NCBI GenBank assembly: GCA_020637795.1
Contig: JACKJT010000001.1
Span: 62,001-126,000 of the forward strand
Source: Hoeflea sp.
GTDB taxonomy: Bacteria; Pseudomonadota; Alphaproteobacteria; Rhizobiales; Rhizobiaceae
DNA length: 64,000 nucleotides
Reading direction: 5' to 3'
The notes beneath the pieces were generated by a model. That model ran no database searches, was not told where the DNA came from, and saw only the letters and a list, made by a program, of their open reading frames with translations. A program made the translations under genes and the position numbers. Below are positions 28,899 to 37,152 of the stretch, piece by piece. Position 1 is the stretch's first letter, and each line of letters opens with the position of its first letter.

Positions 28899-29642
28899 TT
28901 ACGACTGCGGCTGGCGCATGTAGAAGTAGTCGAACAAGACGGTCTCGAAGCGGAGCGACCGGTAAAGCGCACGTGCCGGCGCGTTGTCGGTGACCACCTG
29001 CAGCACGGCCTGATCGATGCCTTGCGCCACCGCCCAGTGCAGCAACGATCCGACGGCTTGCCTTGCCAATCCCCTGCCCCTGCAGCTCTCGTCGGTGGCA
29101 ACCGACTCCAGCACCAGCAGACGGTCGACGATCACGGCATAGGCAATCGACCGGATTTCGCCATCGACCTCCACCCCGGCAAACCGCTTCGGAGCCCGGA
29201 TCAGCTCCAGCATGTTGGCAAAAATCGCCGGATCGGACACGGCGATCCGGTCACGCGCCGCCAGCCATTCGGGATCGGGGATATCCCACACTTTCGTTTC
29301 GGAGCCTCCGACAGGCGCCCGGTTCCGGAGATCGGCGCACAGGGTCGTGGTTTTACCTTCGAGCCGGTAGCCGCGGCGCGCCAGAGGATCGGCCGAGGCT
29401 GTTCCAGCAAACGAGAGCAGCCTGACCAGAGCGGGCTGACCGTAGCCCGCGTAGAAATCCCCGGTCCGGTCGATTGTTGCTTCAGCAAGCTCGGTGGCGC
29501 CCGGCAGCGGATTGAGCGAATTGACCCGGCGGATGGTTCCGCCGCTGCGCCGGGCACTCCAGCCGCCAAGCCCGATCTCGGTCTCGGCCGGCCAGGCGGC
29601 ACGACACGCCATTTCCGAGCGCCAGAGGAAATCCTCGTTCAT
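28899..29642 (-). CDS. GNAT family N-acetyltransferase
   Basis: A 247-residue protein with a C-terminal GNAT domain. The acetyl-CoA loop is in VATDESCRGRGLARQAVGSL, followed by the Asn-containing strand VVTDNAPARALYRSLRFETV. The N-terminal half (RRVNSLNPLPGATELAEATI, YAGYGQPALVRLL) resembles the GNAT group with a degenerate first domain. It starts 31 bases after the stop of the VOC gene with GGGAGG before the ATG, so the two likely form an operon driven from the LexA-type box at 30164. The substrate is unknown. Confidence 0.85.
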   Translation of the reverse strand: MNEDFLWRSEMACRAAWPAETEIGLGGWSARRSGGTIRRVNSLNPLPGATELAEATIDRTGDFYAGYGQPALVRLLSFAGTASADPLARRGYRLEGKTTTLCADLRNRAPVGGSETKVWDIPDPEWLAARDRIAVSDPAIFANMLELIRAPKRFAGVEVDGEIRSIAYAVIVDRLLVLESVATDESCRGRGLARQAVGSLLHWAVAQGIDQAVLQVVTDNAPARALYRSLRFETVLFDYFYMRQPQS

Positions 29643-29673
29643 GGAGCGTGCGCCTCCCGTGCCGGCAACCGAC

Positions 29674-30108
29674 CTACTCCGGCAGGGTCATGTGACCGTC
29701 CGCGTCGAGTTGCATGAAGGGGTTGTGGGCCAGTTCCCACAGGTGGCCGTCGGGGTCGGCGAAATAGCCCGAGTAGCCGCCCCAGAACACCTCGTGCGGC
29801 TTCTTCACAGGTGTGGCACCGCATTGAACCGCGAAGTCCCAGGCTGCGTCCACCTCGGCCCGGGATGCCAGATTGTGGGCCAGGGCCACGCCTTCGAAGC
29901 CTTGCGGCGGGGTCGCCTCGACCGCCGCATCGGCGGCAAGCGCGTCGCGGCCGAAGAGCCCCAGGACGGTGCCCTTCATGTGGAAAAACGTGACGCTGTC
30001 ATTGGAGGCCGACGAGCGCCTGAAGCCGAGCCGCTGGTAGAATGCCGTCGACGCCGCCACATCGGCAACGCCGAGCGTGATCATCGAGATCCGCGATTCA
30101 AGTGTCAT
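29674..30108 (-). CDS. VOC (glyoxalase/bleomycin resistance) family protein
   Basis: A 144-residue single VOC domain. It has SMITLGVADVAASTAFYQRLGF at the N-terminus, GYSGYFADPDGHLWELAHNPF near the C-terminus, and Glu/His positions that could bind metal. Family members include glyoxalase I, antibiotic-sequestering proteins and dioxygenases, and this one cannot be placed more precisely. A GGAG site is nine bases before the ATG at 30108. The leader carries a LexA-type direct repeat (30164-30178), suggesting SOS control shared with the GNAT gene downstream. Confidence 0.85.
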   Translation of the reverse strand: MTLESRISMITLGVADVAASTAFYQRLGFRRSSASNDSVTFFHMKGTVLGLFGRDALAADAAVEATPPQGFEGVALAHNLASRAEVDAAWDFAVQCGATPVKKPHEVFWGGYSGYFADPDGHLWELAHNPFMQLDADGHMTLPE

Positions 30109-30154
30109 GACATCACACTCCGGCGACCGCCCACACGATCCGGTGGGCTCTCAA

Positions 30155-30178
30155 GAACAAATGGAACATTAAGAGAAC
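30155..30178 (-). promoter_or_regulatory. LexA-type box (three GAAC repeats) upstream of VOC-GNAT operon
   Basis: Plus strand GAACATTAAGAGAAC (30164-30178) is GAAC-N7-GAAC, which reads GTTC-N7-GTTC on the coding strand. A third GAAC at 30155 lies 5 bases away. The box is 56 bases before the VOC start. Its core is less like the other three boxes, so the confidence is a little lower. Confidence 0.6.
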
Positions 30179-30232
30179 AAACCAGTTTCGCGGTCTTCAG
30201 TCAAGAGCCGCTGCCAGCTCCTGCTCTTGCTG

Positions 30233-31057
30233 CTACTCCCCGGTCCATTCCGGCTTGCGCTTGGCGATGAAGGCGCCGATACCCTCCTCGGCATCGCGGG
30301 CCATCATGTTTTCGACCATGACGCCGGCGGTGTATTCATAGGCGTCCTCGAGCGACATTTCGGCCTGCCGATAGAAAGCCTCCTTGCCGATCTTCACGGT
30401 CAAGGGCGATTTGGAAGCAACGACTTCCGCGTATTTCATGACAACCTGATTCAGGTACTGGCGTGGCATGATCCGGTTGATCAGTCCGAACTCGCGAGCG
30501 GTGGAGGCGTCGATGGTCTCGCCGGTCAACAGCATTTCCATCGCCTGCTTTCGGTGGACGTTGCGGCTCAGCGCCACCATCGGCGTCGAGCAGAACAGCC
30601 CGATATTGACGCCCGGCGTGCAGAAGGTCGAGGTGTCGGTGCACATTGCCAGATCACACGATGCCACGAGCTGGCACCCGGCGGCGGTGGCCAGGCCATC
30701 GACCTCGGCAATCACCGGCACCGGCAGATGCACGATGGTCTGCATCAATTCGGCGCACAGCTTCATGGTCCGGGTGAAGAACGCCCTGCCCCGGTCCTCG
30801 TCGGCACGGTGGACGGTCAGCTCCTTGAGATCGTGGCCGGCGGAAAACAGCTTTCCCGGGGTCGCCGAGGCGAGGATCACCACTCGGACGGACTTGTCGT
30901 CGCGTGCGGCGTCGAACTCGGCCTTGAGGGCTTCCATCATGGCGATCGAAAGGGCGTTGGCGGGGGGATTGTTCATCTCCAGCCGCAGCACGCTGCCGTG
31001 GCGTGTGGTCTTGACGAGACCGGCGGGTGCATCCTGTTTCAGTTCGACGACGTTCAT
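30233..31057 (-). CDS. Enoyl-CoA hydratase/isomerase family protein (ECHDC3-like)
   Basis: A 274-residue crotonase. The oxyanion-hole segment SAGHDLKEL is followed by the second site AEVDGLATAAGCQLVASCDLAM, and a trimerisation helix with MEMLLTGETIDASTAREFGLIN. The usual catalytic Glu region reads GVNIGLFCSTPMVALSRNV, so the acid/base Glu of hydratases is not obvious. Such proteins include isomerases and non-catalytic members. It is a monocistronic gene divergent from a second crotonase at 31199. Confidence 0.85.
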   Translation of the reverse strand: MNVVELKQDAPAGLVKTTRHGSVLRLEMNNPPANALSIAMMEALKAEFDAARDDKSVRVVILASATPGKLFSAGHDLKELTVHRADEDRGRAFFTRTMKLCAELMQTIVHLPVPVIAEVDGLATAAGCQLVASCDLAMCTDTSTFCTPGVNIGLFCSTPMVALSRNVHRKQAMEMLLTGETIDASTAREFGLINRIMPRQYLNQVVMKYAEVVASKSPLTVKIGKEAFYRQAEMSLEDAYEYTAGVMVENMMARDAEEGIGAFIAKRKPEWTGE

Positions 31058-31198
31058 GCGTTCAGACCTTGTTTCCGTTCAGACCCAAGTCTAGCGCGGC
31101 GGCGGCGCCGCGTGAACCCCAGCGACAACGTTGACCGGACGCTGCATTTCCGCAACGGTGCCGGGGACAAATCGAATCTGACGGGAGGGTTGGGGCCG

Positions 31199-32062
31199 AT
31201 GGCAAAGGTGCTTTACGAACGCGACGGGCGCATTGCCCGGATCACGCTGAACCGGCCGGATGTGCTGAATGCGATCGATGACGACGTGCCGCGCGAGCTT
31301 GAGGCCGCAGTTCTGCGCGCCAATGAAGAGCCCGGGATTCACGTCATCGTGCTGTCGGGCGCGGGCCGCGCCTTCTGCGCCGGCTACGACATGACCTACT
31401 ACGCCCAGGCCACCGGCGGCGACGGCAACGCGGTGACACAGCCGATGCCCTGGGACCCGATGAAGGACTACGCCTTCATGAGCCGCAACACCGAGCGCTT
31501 CATGAGCCTGTGGCGTTCGCACCGGCCGGTGATTGCCAAGGTGCACGGTTTTGCGGTCGCCGGAGGCTCGGACATCGCGCTCTGCGCCGATCTGGTGATC
31601 ATGGCCGAGGATGCGGAAATCGGCTACATGCCGGCGCGCGTCTGGGGCTGCCCGACCACGGCGATGTGGGTCTACCGGCTGGGGGCCGAGAAGGCCAAGC
31701 GGATGCTGTTTACCGGAGACAAGATCGACGGGCGGGAGGCTGAACGCATCGGCCTTGTGCACAAGGCGGTGCCGGCCGACCGGCTCGATGCCGAAACCGA
31801 GCGGCTTGCGGAACGCATGGCCACTGTGCCGGTCAACCAGCTGATGATGCAGAAGCTGATGATCAACCAGGCGATCGAGGCGATGGGGTTGAAACAGACG
31901 CAGATGATCGCCACCGTTTTCGACGGCATCACCCGGCATTCGCCGGAAGGCATCAATTTCAAGCACCGGGCCGAGGCGGAAGGCTGGAAAAAGGCCGTCA
32001 CCGAGCGCGATTCAGGCACCTATGACTGGACTGAGGACCGCCCGGTCAATCCACGCGGCTAG
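31199..32062 (+). CDS. Crotonase/enoyl-CoA hydratase family protein
   Basis: A 287-residue crotonase starting MAKVLYERDGRIARITLNRP. The oxyanion-hole loop is GAGRAFCAGYDMTYYAQ and the second strand AKVHGFAVAGGSDIALCADL; a long insert (GGDGNAVTQPMPWDPMKDYA) follows the first site. The region GYMPARVWGCPTTAMWVYRL replaces the standard Glu-bearing loop, so the exact acyl-CoA reaction is unclear. GGGAGG lies about ten bases before the ATG. It is followed by a thioesterase gene 51 bases downstream, suggesting a small acyl-CoA operon. Confidence 0.87.
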   Translation: MAKVLYERDGRIARITLNRPDVLNAIDDDVPRELEAAVLRANEEPGIHVIVLSGAGRAFCAGYDMTYYAQATGGDGNAVTQPMPWDPMKDYAFMSRNTERFMSLWRSHRPVIAKVHGFAVAGGSDIALCADLVIMAEDAEIGYMPARVWGCPTTAMWVYRLGAEKAKRMLFTGDKIDGREAERIGLVHKAVPADRLDAETERLAERMATVPVNQLMMQKLMINQAIEAMGLKQTQMIATVFDGITRHSPEGINFKHRAEAEGWKKAVTERDSGTYDWTEDRPVNPRG

Positions 32063-32113
32063 GCCTGATTGCAGCGAAATCATCGACACCTTCAAGACAC
32101 AGGAAAATGATCC

Positions 32114-32551
32114 ATGCCCGCACCGGCAACGCCCGTTATGTCCGCCGCCGAAGTCTCGGCCTATATCGACGAGGTCTTTCCGCAGATCAAGGCAAACGGG
32201 GACGACATATCTGTGGAGACGGTGTCTGCCGGGACAGCGCGCGTGCGGCTCCATGCCGACGACAAGCATCTGCGGCCCGGCGGAACCGTCAGCGGCCCTA
32301 CCCTGTTCATGCTCGCAGATCTCGCGGCCTATGCGGTGATCCTCGCGCATATCGGCCGGGTGGCGCTGGCGGTCACCACCAATCTCAACATCAACTTCCT
32401 GATGAAGCCCGAACCCGGACCGCTCGACGCCACCGCGATGATCCTGAAACTCGGCAAACGGCTGGTGGTCACCGATATCGCGATCCGTGATACCGGCGGA
32501 GAACTGGTGGCGCACGCGACCGCCACCTACTCGATTCCGCCGAGGAACTGA
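32114..32551 (+). CDS. PaaI-type hotdog-fold thioesterase
   Basis: A 145-residue hotdog protein. The hallmark helix region RPGGTVSGPTLFMLADLAAYAVI is followed by TTNLNINFLMKPEPGPLDA and a terminal strand GELVAHATATYSIP. PaaI-like enzymes hydrolyse acyl-CoA or aryl-acetyl-CoA thioesters in the cytosol. The catalytic Asp typical of the group fits FMLADLA. It is probably cotranscribed with the upstream crotonase. AGGAAAA precedes the ATG. Confidence 0.88.
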   Translation: MPAPATPVMSAAEVSAYIDEVFPQIKANGDDISVETVSAGTARVRLHADDKHLRPGGTVSGPTLFMLADLAAYAVILAHIGRVALAVTTNLNINFLMKPEPGPLDATAMILKLGKRLVVTDIAIRDTGGELVAHATATYSIPPRN

Positions 32552-32646
32552 GCCGGAACGGACCGAAAATATGCGGTATTTAGATACCTCATATTTAAAC
32601 CGTTGTTTTTTCATTGATATTTTTGATTTCGACCAAAACGAGTCGC

Positions 32647-32675
32647 TTGACGGTGATTTGCACCTCCCCTATAAG
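32647..32675 (+). promoter_or_regulatory. Sigma70-type promoter of rplM-rpsI
   Basis: TTGACG (32647-32652), 17-base spacer, TATAAG (32670-32675). It lies in a 270-base leader before rplM, oriented toward it. The close match to consensus fits a strong ribosomal promoter. Confidence 0.75.
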
Positions 32676-32821
32676 CAGCCAGCGTTGGCACCTTTAAGGG
32701 GCGCCGATGCACTGTTGGTGCGGGTGAAGGGCTTCTGGCCGCCTCCCGAAACAACCCAAGCAACAAGAAACGTCCGTTACGGCCTGTCCGGTTTCGGATC
32801 CTGATCGAAGAGAGACCTTAA

Positions 32822-33286
32822 ATGAAAACCTTCTCGCAGAAGCCTGCAGAGGTGGACAAGAAGTGGGTGATTATCGACGCGACTGATCTCGTCGTCGGCC
32901 GTCTCGCCACCGTTGTCGCCAACCGCCTGCGCGGCAAGCACAAAGCCACCTTCACCCCTCACGTCGACGATGGCGACAATGTCGTGATCATCAACGCCGA
33001 AAAGGCGATCCTGACCGGCAAGAAGTACACCGACAAGAAGTACTACTGGCACACCGGTTACCCCGGCGGCATCAAGGAGCGCACTGCGCGCCAGATTTTC
33101 GAAGGCCGCTTCCCCGAGCGGATCATCGAAAAGGCTGTCGAGCGCATGGTTCCCCGCGGCCCCCTCGGCCGTCGCCAGATGAAGAACCTGCGCGTCTACG
33201 CCGGTTCGGAACACCCGCATGAAGCCCAGCAGCCGACCGTCCTCGACGTCGCCTCGCTGAACACCAAGAACAAAAGGAGCGCCTGA
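32822..33286 (+). CDS. rplM: 50S ribosomal protein L13
   Basis: A 154-residue ribosomal protein. Conserved text includes WVIIDATDLVVGRLATVVAN, VVIINAEKAILTGKK and RMVPRGPLGRRQMKNLRVYAGSEHPHEAQQP split across the core. L13 is an early assembly protein of the large subunit. The gene is two bases from rpsI, and the rplM-rpsI pair shares a promoter at 32647 and a terminator at 33800, the standard bacterial arrangement. Confidence 0.97.
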   Translation: MKTFSQKPAEVDKKWVIIDATDLVVGRLATVVANRLRGKHKATFTPHVDDGDNVVIINAEKAILTGKKYTDKKYYWHTGYPGGIKERTARQIFEGRFPERIIEKAVERMVPRGPLGRRQMKNLRVYAGSEHPHEAQQPTVLDVASLNTKNKRSA

Positions 33287-33288
33287 TA

Positions 33289-33768
33289 ATGGCTGAACTC
33301 AATTCGCTTGAGGAGCTCGGCGCATCGGTGACCGCAGCAGCCGAACCGGCAGCCCCGGTTCACGTCCGCAAGGTCGACGATCTCGGCCGGTCCTACGCGA
33401 CCGGCAAGCGCAAGAACGCGATCGCCCGCGTCTGGGTCAAGCCCGGCACAGGCAAGATCACCGTCAACGGCCGTGATTTCGTCACCTACTTTGCACGCCC
33501 CGTGCTGCAGATGGTTGTCCAGCAGCCCGTCGTCGCCGCTGCCCGTCAGGGCCAGTTCGACGTCGTCTGCACGGTCACCGGTGGCGGCCTCTCCGGCCAG
33601 GCCGGCGCTGTCCGTCACGGCATCTCCAAGGCGCTGACCTACTACGAGCCGGGCCTGCGCGCGGTTCTCAAGAAGGGTGGCTTCCTGACCCGCGACAGCC
33701 GCGTGGTCGAGCGTAAGAAGTACGGCAAGGCCAAGGCCCGCCGCTCGTTCCAGTTCTCCAAGCGTTAA
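33289..33768 (+). CDS. rpsI: 30S ribosomal protein S9
   Basis: A 159-residue protein with an N-terminal alphaproteobacterial extension (about 30 residues, Ala-rich) before SYATGKRKNAIARVWVKPG. The core contains AVRHGISKALTYYEPGLRAVLKK split by turns, and the tail KKYGKAKARRSFQFSKR reaches the P-site tRNA. AAAGGAG precedes the ATG. It is the second gene of the rplM-rpsI operon, with a terminator 32 bases after the stop. Confidence 0.97.
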   Translation: MAELNSLEELGASVTAAAEPAAPVHVRKVDDLGRSYATGKRKNAIARVWVKPGTGKITVNGRDFVTYFARPVLQMVVQQPVVAAARQGQFDVVCTVTGGGLSGQAGAVRHGISKALTYYEPGLRAVLKKGGFLTRDSRVVERKKYGKAKARRSFQFSKR

Positions 33769-33799
33769 TTCGCCCGGACGACATTGGAAACCAATTGGA

Positions 33800-33823
33800 C
33801 GGGGCTTCGGCCCCGTTTTTTTT
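33800..33823 (+). terminator. Rho-independent terminator of rplM-rpsI
   Basis: CGGGGC (33800-33805), TTCG loop, GCCCCG (33810-33815), then eight T (33816-33823). Confidence 0.95.
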
Positions 33824-33877
33824 GTGCCCGGAAGCAAGAGGGAATCCCGGAACGCCCTGCCCGCCCGGCGTCTTTGC

Positions 33878-34984
33878 CTATCGGGTGGGATCGGATGCCG
33901 CGACGGCCGGCTCGGTTGCCACAGTGACAGCCACGGGCTGCCGGCGCAGCAGGCGCAGGCTCCAGCGCGACAGCGGCGCTTCGATGATCATGTGGTAGGC
34001 GGCGGCGCCAGCAACCGTGAACATGGTCATGATCAGGTAGTGCACCTGCCAGGGCAGCTCCACCGTGGTCACTGCCGAGATGACATGCTTGATGTAGAGC
34101 GTGATGACGAAGACATGGGTGAGATAGAGCGCATAGGACCATTCGCCCAAGCGCGCCAGCAGTGCACTCCGGAAGGTGAGAATCCCCAGCCCGCCATAGA
34201 GCACGGCGGCGGACGGTATGCCCCAGAACAGCACCCGCAGATCACCCACCGGTCTTTCCCATTGCAGGTACAGCAGCACGGCTCCGGCGGTAAAGAACGC
34301 AAGCGGCGCCAAGCCGGGGCCTGCCTCACGGGTCCTGCTCCAGGTGCTGTAGACCAGAATGCCGAAGACGAATTCAAGCAGGATCGGGTCGGTATAGAAG
34401 GCAAGCGTCGGACCGGCCGGGCGCACCAAGGCGCCCACGGCCACCAGTGATATGATGACAAGCGATGTCCCGTACAGCCTGCGGTCGCCGAACAGGCCGG
34501 CCGTCAGTGCTACGATCGCATAGAAGAAGATCTCGTAATTGAGCGTCCAGCCCACCACCAGCAGCGGACCGGTGGCGCCATCGCCATGGTCCAGCGCCAG
34601 GAAGGAGAGCGAAGCCAGGAGCGTATGGAGATCGGCCGTGGTGGAATTGAAAAGGGAAGGCCTGAACCAGGCGAGCGCGAAGACCGCCAGCGTGATCACC
34701 CAGTAGGCCGGCACCACCCGGGCAATGCGGCGGATCCAGAATTCGCGGCCGTCAAAGAGCCCGGGCCGGGCGACGATCATCGCCATGACGAAGCCGGAAA
34801 TTACAAAGAAAAGATCCACGCCCGCGGCGCCGACATGGTCGATGCGCTCGGGATCCAGCCCCCAGGTCTGCTGCGACAGGGCGGAAATATGGTAGAAAAC
34901 CACGGCCAGAGCGGCCGCCGCGCGCAAATACTGGACGGAATACAATGTCTCCGAGGAGGCAGGTGAAGACTTGGCTTCGGCCAT
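33878..34984 (-). CDS. Acyltransferase 3 family membrane protein (OafA/ExoZ-like)
   Basis: A 368-residue polytopic protein with about ten hydrophobic helices. The N-terminal YLRAAAALAVVFYHISAL has the conserved His of the Acyl_transf_3 fold, followed by GVDLFFVISGFVMAMI and RRIARVVPAYWVITL. Members O-acetylate exopolysaccharides, O-antigens or Nod factors using acetyl-CoA at the inner membrane. The start at 34984 is chosen because GGAAG lies five bases before it. It is unlinked in direction to its neighbours; the exopolysaccharide locus is 4 kb away, so it may decorate that polymer. The acceptor is unknown. Confidence 0.88.
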   Translation of the reverse strand: MAEAKSSPASSETLYSVQYLRAAAALAVVFYHISALSQQTWGLDPERIDHVGAAGVDLFFVISGFVMAMIVARPGLFDGREFWIRRIARVVPAYWVITLAVFALAWFRPSLFNSTTADLHTLLASLSFLALDHGDGATGPLLVVGWTLNYEIFFYAIVALTAGLFGDRRLYGTSLVIISLVAVGALVRPAGPTLAFYTDPILLEFVFGILVYSTWSRTREAGPGLAPLAFFTAGAVLLYLQWERPVGDLRVLFWGIPSAAVLYGGLGILTFRSALLARLGEWSYALYLTHVFVITLYIKHVISAVTTVELPWQVHYLIMTMFTVAGAAAYHMIIEAPLSRWSLRLLRRQPVAVTVATEPAVAASDPTR

Positions 34985-35178
34985 GGACACTTCCGTCTTT
35001 TATGGTCTTGAGACACTGTCCCGTTCGGCCATCCTCTATCAGACAAAGCTTTAGAAAGCCTAGAACAGTCAAATTTCATGGTAAATTGCGGATGCCTGCA
35101 TAGACCGGGCAGCTTTATCCTGCCGCCCGATTGGGGTAGACAGGTCCGGCATCGATCATTCGCGTCCGGGACCTGACC

Positions 35179-36129
35179 ATGGCCAACAAATCCATCGACC
35201 ACGCCTTCACCGCCCGTTCGCTGACTTCAGCTGCGACCGACCCGACCTATGCTGGCGCGCTGTCGTTCATGCGACGCAAATACACCAAGTCTCTCAAGGG
35301 GGCCGACGCGGTGGTCTGGGGCATTCCGTTCGATGCAGCGGTGTCCAACCGCCCCGGCGCGCGCTTTGGCCCGCAGGCGATAAGGCGGGCTTCCGTCATC
35401 ATGGACAACGATCCGCAATATCCGTTCTACCGCGACTTGTTCGAGGCGATGGCGGTGATCGATTACGGCGACTGCCTGCTCGACTACGGCAACCACCAGA
35501 AGACGCCCGCCACCATCGAGCGCGAGGCGGCGAAGATCCTGGCATCCGGCGCGTTCCTGATGAGCATGGGCGGCGATCATTTCGTCACCTGGCCGCTGCT
35601 GAAAGCGCACGCGGCCAAGCATGGCCCGCTGGCGCTGGTGCAGTTCGACGCCCACCAGGACACCTGGTTCGACGACGGAAAGCGGATCGATCACGGCTCC
35701 TTTGTCGGCCGCGCGGTGCGGGACGGCGTGATCGACCCGACACGCTCGATCCAGGTCGGGATCCGGACCCACGCGCCTGAGGATTGCGGCATCCGCATCC
35801 TGTATGGCCACGAGGTCGAGGACATGACGGCCAGCCAGATCGCCCGGACCATTCTCGACCATGTCGGCGACGCGCCGTGCTATGTCACCTTCGACATCGA
35901 CTGCCTCGACCCGGCCTTTGCGCCCGGCACCGGGACCCCGGTCGCCGGCGGGCCATCCAGCGCGCGAATGCTGTCGGTGCTGCAAAAGCTAGGGGGGCTT
36001 GATATCAAGGGCGCGGATATTGTAGAAGTCGCTCCAGCCTATGACCACGCGGACATTACTGCGATAGCCGGAGCTTCCGTCGCCATGCATTATCTGGGAC
36101 TGCTTGCAGAACGCCGATCACGACGATAA
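35179..36129 (+). CDS. speB: Agmatinase / ureohydrolase
   Basis: A 316-residue arginase-fold enzyme. All manganese-binding motifs are present: SMGGDHFVTWPL, QFDAHQDTWFDD and FDIDCLDPAFAPGTGTPVAGG. The text AAVSNRPGARFGPQAIRRAS is the usual substrate-side loop. SpeB-type agmatinases turn agmatine into putrescine and urea, but other guanidino-acid ureohydrolases share these motifs, so the substrate is inferred. It lies 87 bases upstream of argC on the same strand, linking the pair to arginine/polyamine metabolism. Confidence 0.88.
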   Translation: MANKSIDHAFTARSLTSAATDPTYAGALSFMRRKYTKSLKGADAVVWGIPFDAAVSNRPGARFGPQAIRRASVIMDNDPQYPFYRDLFEAMAVIDYGDCLLDYGNHQKTPATIEREAAKILASGAFLMSMGGDHFVTWPLLKAHAAKHGPLALVQFDAHQDTWFDDGKRIDHGSFVGRAVRDGVIDPTRSIQVGIRTHAPEDCGIRILYGHEVEDMTASQIARTILDHVGDAPCYVTFDIDCLDPAFAPGTGTPVAGGPSSARMLSVLQKLGGLDIKGADIVEVAPAYDHADITAIAGASVAMHYLGLLAERRSRR

Positions 36130-36216
36130 CCCTCGCGATGCGATTCAAGCGCTTCGGAAAATGAGTCCGAAACGCTGCACAAGTCCCTGATTTTCATGCA
36201 TGAACGGAGAAGCCCG

Positions 36217-37146
36217 ATGGCTCCCAAGGTTTTCATTGACGGCGAACATGGAACAACCGGCCTGCAGATCGTCTCGCGGCTGCAGACCCGGACCGATATC
36301 GAGCTGATGTCGATGCCGGCCGAGCAGCGGCGCGATCCCGAGGTCCGGAAGGCATTCCTGCGCGCGGCCGATATCGCCATCCTCTGCCTGCCCGACGACG
36401 CCGCGCGGGAAGCCGTGGCGCTGGCGGCCGATGCCGGAACACGGTTCATCGACGCCTCGACCGCGCACCGGAGCAATCCCGACTGGGCCTTCGGCTTTGC
36501 CGAACTTTCGCATGCCCAGGAAAAGCGCATCGCCGGAGCGCAGTTCGTCTCCAACCCCGGCTGCTACTCGACCGGCGCCATCGCCCTGATCTCGCCGCTG
36601 GTTGGCGCAGGGCTGCTGCCTGCGGACTTTCCCGTGACCATCAATGCCGTGTCCGGCTACACCGGCGGCGGCAAGCAACTGATCGCCCAGATGGAAGATG
36701 CAAGCCGCGACGATGCGATTACCGCTACCTATTTCGCCTATGCGCTGACCCTGGCGCACAAGCACGTGCCGGAAATCATGACCCATACCGGGATCTCGCG
36801 GCGGCCGATCTTCACGCCGGCCGTGGGCCGGTTTGCGCAAGGCATGCTGGTCAATGTGCCGCTGCATCTCGACCTGATGAATGGCAATCCGTCGATGGCG
36901 GATGTTCACGCAGCACTCGCGGATCACTACTCGAGGGGCGGTGCGGTCAGCGTTGTCCCGCTTTCCGAGAGCGCCGGGCTCCCCCGGCTCGACCCGGAAG
37001 AGATGACCGGCACCGACCGCATGAAGCTCTATGTCTGCGGCAGCGAGGGCACGGGCCAGGTCAATCTGGTGGCTTCGCTCGACAATCTCGGCAAGGGCGC
37101 TTCGGGTGCCGCAGTGCAGAACCTCGATCTGATGATCGGCGCCTGA
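36217..37146 (+). CDS. argC: N-acetyl-gamma-glutamyl-phosphate reductase (short type)
   Basis: A 309-residue short-type ArgC. Visible are the NADP-binding start KVFIDGEHGTTGLQIVSRL, the catalytic Cys in FVSNPGCYSTGAIALI, the VSGYTGGGKQLI loop, and the His-bearing HKHVPEIMTHTGI region. It converts N-acetylglutamyl phosphate to the semialdehyde, the third step of arginine synthesis, in the cytosol. The start MAPKVFIDGEHG at 36217 fits the family; an upstream ATG at 36196 adds seven residues. It is convergent with the heme A synthase gene, only six bases apart. Confidence 0.94.
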   Translation: MAPKVFIDGEHGTTGLQIVSRLQTRTDIELMSMPAEQRRDPEVRKAFLRAADIAILCLPDDAAREAVALAADAGTRFIDASTAHRSNPDWAFGFAELSHAQEKRIAGAQFVSNPGCYSTGAIALISPLVGAGLLPADFPVTINAVSGYTGGGKQLIAQMEDASRDDAITATYFAYALTLAHKHVPEIMTHTGISRRPIFTPAVGRFAQGMLVNVPLHLDLMNGNPSMADVHAALADHYSRGGAVSVVPLSESAGLPRLDPEEMTGTDRMKLYVCGSEGTGQVNLVASLDNLGKGASGAAVQNLDLMIGA

Positions 37147-37152
37147 GCAGCC

